DNA of 64,000 nt, taken from NCBI GenBank assembly GCA_029532625.1, contig JARFXM010000004.1:1488001-1552000 (forward strand), written 5' to 3'. Positions within the stretch are counted from its first letter, which is position 1. Each line of letters begins with the position of its first letter. Source of the DNA: Lomentospora prolificans (taxonomy: Eukaryota > Ascomycota > Sordariomycetes > Microascales > Microascaceae). The notes beneath the pieces are model-generated. The model ran no database searches. It was not told the DNA's origin and worked only from the letters and a program-made list of their open reading frames with translations. A program made the position numbers and the translations under genes. Shown piece after piece: positions 55,904-64,000 of the stretch.

Positions 55904-56430
55904 ATGGCTCGGCCCTCTGACTGGGGAGAAGACTCCCCGACGGCAGGCCGTTCGCCGGCTCTGTCTGCCTCTGACCTCACAATGTCATCTCGCAACTCTC
56001 ACGAAGCTGAGCAGGATAATCACTCTTCCCACGACCATCACCAGCAAGATCAAGAGCAATTTCAGTACGAGGAGCACCAGTTCGAGGAGAAACCCCAGCA
56101 ACAGTCCCGGCACAAGCAACGGTCCTTTCATGAACGAGTTCGACAACAGCAGCAGTACGAGGCTTATCAGCGATCGGCGCGGGCTCAACCTACCCCCCCC
56201 CCCTACCCCCGCCCCAACCCCAGCAGCTCCAGCCTTACTACCAGCAGCCATATTACCCGCGGGATCACGACAGGTATTGGGGAGATTCGGAACCTTTTGA
56301 TCGAAGATATTACCTCGACCACAAGCCGCTGCCTGATCCGCCATTGCGACCCCATAAAAACCCTCGAAGGCTCGCGAAGCGTCAGGATTCGACTCATTCC
56401 GTAGGGCCCCGTAACAGTTTCGACGTCGCC
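55904..56430 (+). other. out-of-frame N-terminal extension of the MFS transporter
   Basis: From ATG 55904 an open frame encodes a hydrophilic Gln/His/Glu-rich stretch ending in RARAQPTPPP at a run of 11 C (56,193-56,203). Past this run the protein-like text continues in the MFS frame (LPPPQPQQLQPYYQQPYYPR and on through DHKPLPDPPL and NPRRLAKRQD). The two frames differ by one base, so a single C more in the tract would fuse them into a cytosolic N-terminal tail of about 175 residues. This could be a sequencing or assembly indel, a true mutation, or a sign that translation starts at 56431. Confidence 0.55.
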
Positions 56431-58568
56431 ATGGCGACCTTGAACGGCGTGGGGTCCTCGCGGTCCGACCTTCATCTCACCGTCAATGGAGCCCTCTTTA
56501 ATAAGGAGGAGGCGGCATCTACGCCGGCTTCTTCTGGGCACGACGGAAGCATGTCGAAATGCCCTTCCAGATCCGAAGCCTTCGCGGAGACTCTACGAGG
56601 TGCTGGAGTTGGCCGCGCGGAGACGCCGATGGGCTTTGGTGGACCAGGGGGACCACCGGGAGGCCATGGGCCGTTTGGAGACCCGGAAAAGAACTATCGG
56701 CCAAAGAGTCTGAGGTTCTGGTCGATCATGATATCCAACTTTTTGGCCATCTTTCTAGTCGCCATTGACAGGACAATTATCGCAACGGCAGTCCCGCGTA
56801 TCACGGATGACTTCAAGAGCTTGGGTGACATTGGCTGGTACGGATCGGCTTATATGCTTACCACGGCAGCTTCTCAGCTCTTGTTTGGAAGGATATTCAA
56901 GTTTTACAACATTAAATGGTACGTGATAGGGCATGCTGCAGCGGAATCAGAGCTAACCTTGGTAGGACTTATCTTCTCGTCATTGTGGTTTTCGAGATTG
57001 GTTCCGTGATTTGTGCGGCGGCCCCGACGTCCGCCGTCTTCATTGTGGGACGAGCCATTGCGGGCTTTGGATCAGCAGGGATCTTTTCAGGCTCCATGAT
57101 GATTATGATTCCCATGATTCCTTTGCCAAAGAGGCCCGTATTTCAAGGTACGAGGTCCTGATTGTCGATATCGCCCCGAGCTCGCTAACCGGGACCGTAC
57201 TATAGCAATCTTTGGTATGGTCTTTGGATTCTCGTCAGTTATCGGGCCACTCTTGGGTGGAGCCTTTACTAGTAACCTGAGCTGGCGGTAAGTTCGGTCA
57301 TGTCTCATTCATCCCTTGATTCGCGGGCTGACACGATGCCAGGTGGTGTTTCTGGATCAACCTGCCGGTCGGCGGCGCCGCTCTTCTCGCGCTCTTCTTT
57401 TTCCTCGACGTTCCGTACCAGCCTCGGCAGTCGGCGACGTTGAAGCAACACATTCTCCGTCTCGATCCCCTTGGCACGTTCTTCTTCCTGCCCTCAATCG
57501 TCTCTCTTCTCTTGGCACTTCAATGGGGAGGTGCCACATACGCCTGGAACGATGCGCGCGTGGTAGCACTGTTCGTTGTCTTTGTGGTCATGTTCATCGG
57601 GTTCGCGGCGGTTCAGGTTCTCATGCCTGATACGGCGACGGTGCCATTGAGGATCATCCGGCAGAGATCAATGTTGGCGGGAGCGGGGTTCATGATTTTC
57701 CTTGCTGGTTCTATGATTTTGGCAATCTACTATGTGCCTCTGTGGTGTAAGTCTTTTTTGAATCTTTGTCCTTGTACGCGTCACCTCTTGAAAGCGCTGA
57801 TCTAACTCTCTCATAGTCCAGGCTGTTCTCGGTGTTGACCCGGTAAAATCCGGCATCTACACTATCCCTCTGGTGCTCTCCATTGTAGTTTCCTCGGTAA
57901 TTTCGGGTGCAGCGACACAGAAGCTTGGATACTATGTCCCATCCATGATCGCGTGCCCGGTCATAATGGCCATTGGCGAGGGTCTCCTCTCGACCTTTAG
58001 CCCTGGTACGCCGTCCTCCCGCTGGATCGCTTACCAGTTCCTGACAGGGTTCGGTCTCGGGTTCGGCATGCAAACCGTCAACTTGGCCGTCCAGACGGTG
58101 TTCCCTCCGGAGGACGTCTCTACCGGTATCGCCATCAGCTTTTTCTCCCAGCAGATGGGATCCGCCATTTTCCTGTCGGTCGGGCAGGCGATCCTCAACA
58201 ACATCCTCGGGAGCAAGCTTGCGGGCATTCCCGGTCTCGAAGACGGCCACGTCGTCGCCGAGAGCGGCGCGACGGAGCTGCTAGAGAAGGTGGAGGAGAG
58301 GTACGTGCCGCTCGTGGTGGAGGCGTACAATTTTGCCTGCACAAGGGTGTTTTTGACGGGCATGGGGTTGGCTGTGGCGACGTTTTGCTGCGCATTGGCA
58401 ATGCAGTGGAAGAGCATCAAAAAGACGCCTGAGGGTCCCGGGGGTTCTCTCGCCGAGACACCGGCCCCAGCGCCGGCCACGACCACCATGGCCGAGGGAC
58501 AGGTGTCGGCCAAGGAGAAGCACGGCCTTGCGGGGTTCTTCTCCCGGAGGCGAGGCGATCAAGAGTAG
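56431..58568 (+). CDS. MFS multidrug/toxin efflux transporter (DHA14-like)
   Basis: Five exons: 56431-56918, 56966-57147, 57206-57287, 57343-57746, 57817-58568; phases 2, 1, 2, 1; 635 residues from the ATG at 56431, the first Met in frame. The first membrane helix begins SLRFWSIMISNFLAIFLVAIDRTI, and motif C-like and DHA signatures follow: DRTIIATAVPRITDDF, GDIGWYGSAYMLT, the LFGRIFKF loop, VGRAIAGFGSAGIFSG, FGFSSVIGPLLGGAFT and WRWCFWINLPVGG. This matches the 14-TM H+ antiporter group of fungal efflux pumps found near secondary-metabolite genes and in drug export. The C-terminal tail is Ala/Pro/Thr-rich and ends in FFSRRRGDQE. All introns are GT-AG and 47-70 nt. It lies about 4.8 kb from the Zn2Cys6 start, divergently. 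Confidence 0.9.
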
Positions 58569-58904
58569 GCGGCCAGGGGGTTGGAGGGCATCCAATGGAA
58601 AAGGGGGGTTTCTTTGTTCCGGTATACACTATTAGATAGGAGTTTAGGGAAGCGCTCCCTTCTCTCCCAAGCCAAAGAGTTTCCTTTATGTTCCTCAAGG
58701 CACAATGTTTCTTTCCCGAGTTCACGCGGCTCTCACCAAGGATATGGAGAGGGCCGTTTTGTCCTTTGGCTTCTTTTATTCTTTTTTACTTTGAGTGGTC
58801 GCTGGTCTAGTATATATATGATGTCTAAAGGAATGCTATACTCAAGCCTGAAACGCCTCTTCCCCGCCCCTCTGCCGACCGGTTTTCCGACACATTGAGG
58901 CGTC
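58569..58904. other. short convergent intergenic region
   Basis: 336 bp between the convergent MFS and chorismate mutase genes. A TATATATA run lies near 58,811. No gene is seen. Confidence 0.5.
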
Positions 58905-59857
58905 TTATTCCAACCTCTGCATCAAGTACTCGACCTCGACCTCCTTGGTCAAGGGTATGACAAAATCCTCGTACATGGCGACGACGGCATCGACATCAAT
59001 CTTGGGCAGGCTCTCGGTGTCGTTATTTGCGACGGGATCCTTGCCATAGTTTTCGGCCTTGGAGCGCAAGCGCGCGAGGACCTGAATCTCGACGGCCTTG
59101 TTCACGATGGACTCGCCGATGGCATGCCTGTCGCCTGCCTTGATCATGGCGGTGTACTTGTCCTGCTCGTGCCTGAACTTGCTCTCGGCGACGAACTTGC
59201 CAAAGTGGATGCGGCGCGAGATGGCCTGGAGGCAGGCGATGTCGCAGGTGGCGGTGGAGCCGTAGTTTTCGGAGGAAGGGCCCCTGTCGTCGCGGGGTTG
59301 GCAGACAGCGGGGAGGAACTTGTCGGTGTAGAAGGACTTGATCTTGTCGTTGACGTTGACATTGTTGGGGTGGAGGATGGGAGGGTAGGCGACGGGGGGA
59401 AGGATGGGAGGTTCGAGAGCGTCGGGGAAGAAGGGGTATTCGTCGGGGGACTCGTAGCGGCGGATGCGGGACTGGACGCGCTCCTGTTCGCGGAGGTACC
59501 AGTCCATGAAGGAGAGGGAGGAGTTGGGGATGGAGATGGCGCCGGGGGTGTAGATGGGGCGGTTTAGGGGGAATTGGACGCGTTCGATGAGGGTCATGAT
59601 GATGGTGTCTTCGAGGCGGCTGGAGATTTGGGGAGGGGTTATTTTAGTCGCTTTTTTTTTTTCCCTTTTTTGGGGGGGGGGGTTCTTTTCTTTCATTCTT
59701 TTTCTCTGATGCGCCCGTGATAACTGGCCCATGAGGGGTTATGCGCGGGGAGAAGGAGAGAAAGAGAAGAAGGGGGGGCTTCTTACATCAATTGCGCGCG
59801 GATTCGAGCCAGGTCGAGAGCCTTGGAGGCGTCTGAGAGATCAATGACGGAGTCCAT
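58905..59857 (-). CDS. aro7: chorismate mutase
   Basis: Converts chorismate to prephenate, the committed step to phenylalanine and tyrosine. Exon 1 is 59857-59787, exon 2 is 59619-58905, with a 167-nt intron (donor GTAAGA, acceptor TCCAG, phase 2); 261 residues, the normal length of the fungal AroQ-type all-helical enzyme. Visible: SDASKALDLARIRAQLI joined to RLEDTIIMTLIERVQFPLN, LREQERVQSRIRRYESPDEYPFF, the regulatory GSTATCDIACLQAISRRIHFGKFVAESKF block, and EIQVLARLRSKAENYG near the active site. The conserved Thr/Cys region where yeast Aro7 is controlled by Tyr and Trp is recognisable, but regulation here is only inferred. Cytosolic. Confidence 0.95.
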
Positions 59858-61349
59858 GGTTGCGATATGCGGGACGAGGCGACTACGGGCAAAGGAAGGG
59901 AACATGTAACATTTAGACGCGAAGGAGGTAAAGATGTGAAGTCGAAGAGAAAGATATAAAATTATCAAATTCTACATGTATTATGCTCAACAAGCGCAGA
60001 GGAGGGGAGAGGTGAGGTTGGAAGATGGAAGAGGGGAGGCATAAGCAAGGCACATCCAATCAATGGATTATGATAATAGAGGTCGCAAATGGCTGAAGTC
60101 TCTCTCTTTTTTTTTCCTTTTTTTTTTTCTTTTCTTTTCTTTTCTTGGGCCGAAGGACGACTACTAAGCTGCTCTAGTGTAGACTTTTCTTGTTTGAGAA
60201 TTCCCGCCGTCCCGCAGCTGGCTGCTCCGGGACTTTGAAAGGTTGGCTCTTTCACATCAATATCAGGGATTGAGAGGGGCGGGCAATGGTTTTTTTCTTT
60301 TTTAAAGCGGTACCATTGGGCCGGACCTGCGATGACGCCAGCAGAACGTTGAAAGGAAGCAGAAAGCCAGCAGAAAGCACAGCCAGCAGCAGGGATTAGC
60401 TGGCTTAGCTCCGGTGGGTGCTGGCTGTCGGCAATGGGCGAGCACGCCAGCCAGCCAGCGGAAAGAGAAAGAGGGCCAGCACTCTGGGGTTGGCTGTGGC
60501 ATTGGGCCAGGCCAGCAAGGAATCTTTTGAGAGCCTGGCTGGCCAGCCAGCGTCGATTGGGGGGTTGCCTCGCCTGGCTGGCTGGCGATTATTAGTTTTA
60601 GGAACATGAAACAGTGACCATGAACAAACAGTGCGCTGAGGTTATTGTGAACCTTTGGAACATAACGTTGGTGGGACAGACACCTTTGGACCTTGGAACA
60701 CTGTGAGCGAGCCGAGTAAATGTTAGTGGGGCCTGCAGCCAGCTGGCCAGCCTGGTGTGGGCCATCCTCCAAAAGTTTTCAATTTGCAGCGCCAGCCAGA
60801 GAGGCATTGAGGAAATGGCCTCACAGTTCAAATTCCCGCGCCAGAACTGGGAACTTGGAACCAGTAACTAAATATTTACTGACTGACAACCTTACCTGAA
60901 CCTTGATCCAGAACTCGGCACAACCACGACCACACACGCTCGCTGGCCCACGTCCCGAGGCCAAACGCCAGGCAACTTTGGAACGCCAGCACCCCCCCGA
61001 AACGAACCGAAACCTACGCCAACACCACACGCACCCATCATCAACATTTTCGACAGTCAATGTTGGCCAACGCCTGATGCGGACGCCAACCCTGCCGTGA
61101 CTGTGATTCCCTCGACCAAACTCCCCCCCGAACCTCGACAACCACACCAAGCCTTTCCACCCCATCTGCCTCGCCTTCTCGCTTCTATCGGCCTAACGAG
61201 ACGACGTCTACGATTTTGTCTTTTTTCTTTTTCTTTTTTCTTCTCTTCTCTTCTTTTCTTTCTCTCTTTGTCCTTCCCTTCTTCGCTGTCGAGTCCATCT
61301 CGATAGCGGCGATTGCTCCTCGATTGGCCCCTCTGCCTGGATCGTGCGC
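59858..61349. other. divergent intergenic region with the densest CCAGC/GCTGG cluster
   Basis: 1.5 kb between chorismate mutase and MDV1. The densest CCAGC/GCTGG cluster of the window lies at 60.33-60.80 kb. From 60.9 kb the sequence is C- and CT-rich, probably the MDV1 promoter and leader. A T-rich (TTTTC)n tract is at 60,108-60,146. Confidence 0.5.
60336..60803. repeat. dense CCAGC/GCTGG cluster with two GCTGGCCAGC palindromes
   Basis: About 19 CCAGC or GCTGG pentamers by hand count in about 470 bp, roughly twenty times the random expectation. GCTGGCCAGC occurs at 60,538-60,547, within a 16-bp perfect palindrome CTGGCTGGCCAGCCAG (60,535-60,550), and again at 60,742-60,751. No open reading frame explains the bias. 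Confidence 0.75.
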
Positions 61350-63772
61350 ATGGCGGACCAAGGTCACGAGCATGATTTCGACGACTCCTTCGCCGAGGAC
61401 GAGTCCTCGCTGATTTCCGTACGTCTCTTCTCTTCCCCAGTCCCATGACATTGATCGAGAGTTTTCTTGATATCATCATCATTTTTTGTTTCCTTCGAGC
61501 TCTCTCCCTGTCGCCCCAAAACACATCGCGACGCTTCCCGCAGAAACCTCCTTTTGCCCTCGTGCTCCATTGCTAACCCACACATGTGCGCCTCCTCGCA
61601 AAACAACAGACTCGAAGCCTCGAGACCTTTGGACGCAAAGTCACCACCACCGCCAGCCATCTCATGGGGCCCGGCCCCGCCACCGGCGACCCAACCCGTG
61701 TCGACCACTACCATAACGCCATGGCCGCCGTCCACAAGCAACTGCACCAGCCCCAGGTCCAGCGCGGCATCTTCTCCATGGCCCGCACCGCCCCGACCGA
61801 GCTCGTGCGCTCCAAGCTCTCGCGCAAGGAGATCCAGCACCGCGCCCTCGCCTGCCTGTCCGACGACATGCTCGCCAACATCCCCTACGTCGAGAACTCG
61901 TACTCGCTCTTCCAGGGCTTCCAGGCCAGCTTCCCCGACATGACCGACGAGGGCAAGAAGCACCGGAGGAGGGTGTCGAGGGGCCGCAAGCTCCTGGATG
62001 ACGTCGAGCATATCGACGGCTCGCCCGAGAACGTGTCCAAGCTGAAGAGGGAGAAGACGTCCATGATGCACGAGTTGCAGCTGTTGATGATTCGGAAGAA
62101 TATGGCGAGCTGCGAGATTCGGGATATCGATAACAAGATTGCTAACCTAACGGGTATGAGGAGGACCGTTCTTGATCGCCTAGCGCATCTCGAACAGGAT
62201 GAAGCCGTCCTAGAGCAGGATAGTGAGTTGCTCTCCCTTTTCAATTCCCTTTCTTTTTTTTTTTTTTTTTTCCACCCAACATGCTTCTTCCTCTCTTCAC
62301 GCCACACTATTTCCGGCTCTCGCTAACCACCATCATGTCCGCCGCCCTCAGTCGTCGATATGGAAGCCCGCCTAGAAGAGGCGCAAGCCCTTGCCAAAGA
62401 AAACGAGCCCACCGGTCGGCAGACCCCGATCGACGAAGACGATGGCCTAATAATAGACGCCGAAGACGTGGGATTCATGACCGAATCCATCTACGAAAAG
62501 ATCCCCTCGAACCAGACCACGCCGACCCGCCCCAAGAACCTCAAGGCCGTTCGCCGAAAGTCCATGCCTATATTGCACGAGCACTACGAGGCCGGTAGCT
62601 GTATCAGGGAAATCAGAGCCCACCAGGACACCGTCCTCGCCATGGACTTTGACGCGCCTTTTGGCACCATGGTCTCCTCCGCCATGGATGACACCGTGCG
62701 CGTATGGGATCTTAATGCTGGACGCTGCATCGGCATGCTCGAAGGCCACACGGCCTCTGTCCGAGCCCTCCAGGTCCAAGACAACCTTGTCGCCACCGGT
62801 TCCGTAGACGCCACCGTCCGACTTTGGGACTTGAGCAAGGCCCACTACGACCCCTACGGCAGTGGCTTCGGCGGCGACGAGGACGAGGAAGACGGCATCG
62901 CCTTTGCCCACCCCGACGACCAGCCCGTGGATCCTCCCGCCGGGACCATGGCCGAATGCCCTCTCTTCACCCTGCAAGCTCACCTGGACGAGATCACTGC
63001 CTTGCACTTCCGCGGTGACACCCTGGTATCTGGCTCGTCCGACAAGACTTTGCGCCAGTGGGACCTCAACAAGGGCCGCTGCGTGCAGACTCTGGATGTC
63101 ATGTGGGCAGCCGCTCAGGCTTCGGCTGGCCTGGGCAGCAGTGATGGCAACTGGCGACACACATCACGCGGGTCGGATGGATCCGCGGATTTCGTCGGCG
63201 CCGTGCAGGTCTTTGACGCTGCGCTGGCGTGCGGTACCGCGGACGGAATGGTGAGGCTGTGGGATTTGAGGAGCGGACAGGTCCACAGGAGTCTGGTCGG
63301 CCACACCGGCCCGGTTACGTGTCTGCAGTTTGACGACGTGCACCTCGTCACCGGCAGCGTGGACCGAAGCATCAGGGTAAGAGCAAAAGCACCCGTTCCC
63401 AATTTTTTTTTTTTTTTTTTTCCCCTTTCCTTCGCTTTGCAACTCTCTACACGAACTCTTTTTGGCTCACTTTTTTTTTTCTTCGGTTCTCTATAGATCT
63501 GGGACTTGCGTACCGGTGTCATCCACGACGCCTACGCTTACGATCACCCCGTCACGAGCATGATGTTTGACGCTCGTCGCATCGCCACCGCCGCGGGCGA
63601 GGACGTGGTCAAGGTCTACGACAAGGTCGAGGGTCGCCAGTGGGACTGCGGCGCCGGCATCGCCTTTGCCGAGGAGCAGAGGAAGACGTCGATTGTCGGC
63701 CGCGTAAGGTTGCGAGACGGCTACCTCGTCGAGGGTAGGCACGACGGCATGATTGGCGTGTGGGCGTGTTAG
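61350..63772 (+). CDS. mdv1: mitochondrial fission adaptor Mdv1/Caf4 homologue
   Basis: Four exons: 61350-61418, 61610-62222, 62352-63376, 63497-63772; introns of 191, 129 and 120 nt, phases 0, 1, 0; 660 residues. After an acidic start comes TRSLETFGRKVTTTASHLMGP, then a helical region binding Fis1 and a coiled coil at about residues 150-245 (LKREKTSMMHELQLLMIRKN, LAHLEQDEAVLEQDIVDMEA). The C-terminal half holds seven WD40 blades: EIRAHQDTVLAMDF, MLEGHTASVRALQV, TLQAHLDEITALHF, a VQVFDAALACGTADG blade, SLVGHTGPVTCLQF, YDHPVTSMMF and a closing EGRHDGMIGVW. Family role: a cytosolic adaptor that recruits the dynamin Dnm1 to Fis1 on the outer mitochondrial membrane. The last two introns contain long T tracts. 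Confidence 0.93.
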
Positions 63773-63826
63773 AGCTACGGAATGAGAGAAACGAACGTGT
63801 GTGTGGGAATAGACGAATAGATGGGT

Positions 63827-63830
<4 letters not shown>

Positions 63831-63868
<38 letters not shown>
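63831..63868 (+). repeat. (GA)19 microsatellite
   Basis: Perfect GA dinucleotide run just past the MDV1 stop codon, probably in its 3' untranslated region. The remaining bases to the window end are CT-rich and carry no gene. Confidence 0.9.
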
Positions 63869-63870
<2 letters not shown>

Positions 63871-64000
63871 TAGGATGGAGCCGCGCTGTTCGTCTTATCT
63901 TCTGTTCGTCTTATCTTCTCTTTTTCTCTTTTTTTCTTTCCTCTTTTTTCTTCTTTTCTTCCTTGGGCCTTGGGTCTCTCGCTCTGTACATATGAGAGAA

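Noticed and set aside
62447..63160. 237-codon - strand ORF over MDV1
   Set aside because: Antisense to the WD40 exon, whose seven blades establish the + strand frame.
1..64000. CRISPR arrays, bacterial operons or prophage
   Set aside because: The DNA is clearly fungal nuclear sequence with spliceosomal introns, and no direct-repeat/spacer array is visible.

Overview
This is nuclear DNA of a filamentous ascomycete (Pezizomycotina, most likely Sordariomycetes). Genes are split by short introns of mostly 50-170 nt with GTRNGT-type donors, CTAAC-like branch points and YAG acceptors. The recognisable proteins are fungal housekeeping families (Set3, Alg7, Leu1, Rkm5, NCS-1, Cdc45, chorismate mutase, Mdv1) plus fungal-type Zn2Cys6, LaeA-like and MFS proteins. 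All identities come from reading translations; no database search was run.

Layout: 2.3-5.0 kb, SET3-like PHD/SET protein (+). 6.4-7.9 kb, ALG7 (-). 8.8-10.7 kb, proline-rich transglutaminase-like protein (-). 14.3-17.5 kb, F-box/leucine-rich protein (+). 18.1-19.0 kb, cyclin-L-like protein (-). 20.3-22.8 kb, a rapidly evolving repeat-rich locus whose 5' half looks frame-broken (+). 27.4-30.1 kb, LEU1 (+). 30.9-32.1 kb, RKM5-like methyltransferase (+). 33.0-34.1 kb, NCS-1 calcium sensor (-). 37.3 kb, tRNA-Ala(AGC) (-). 37.8-40.5 kb, CDC45 (-). 46.9-48.1 kb, LaeA-like methyltransferase (+). 48.7-51.6 kb, Zn2Cys6 regulator (-). 55.9-58.6 kb, MFS efflux transporter (+). 58.9-59.9 kb, chorismate mutase (-). 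61.3-63.8 kb, MDV1 (+).

Most genes are independent housekeeping units covering chromatin, N-glycosylation, leucine and aromatic amino-acid synthesis, ribosomal protein methylation, calcium sensing, replication and mitochondrial fission. Three accessory-type genes (methyltransferase, Zn2Cys6 regulator, MFS pump) lie at 46.9-58.6 kb between long gene-poor stretches. Their functional link is only a possibility.

The most unusual signal is in the gene-free DNA. A GC-rich palindrome, GCTGGCCAGC, occurs exactly five times in intergenic sequence, inside clusters very rich in CCAGC/GCTGG. Other points of note are a poly-C tract separating two reading frames at the 5' end of the MFS gene, an 11-nt first coding exon in the NCS-1 gene, a 31-nt exon in the regulator, and a decayed-looking repeat-protein locus at 20-21.5 kb.
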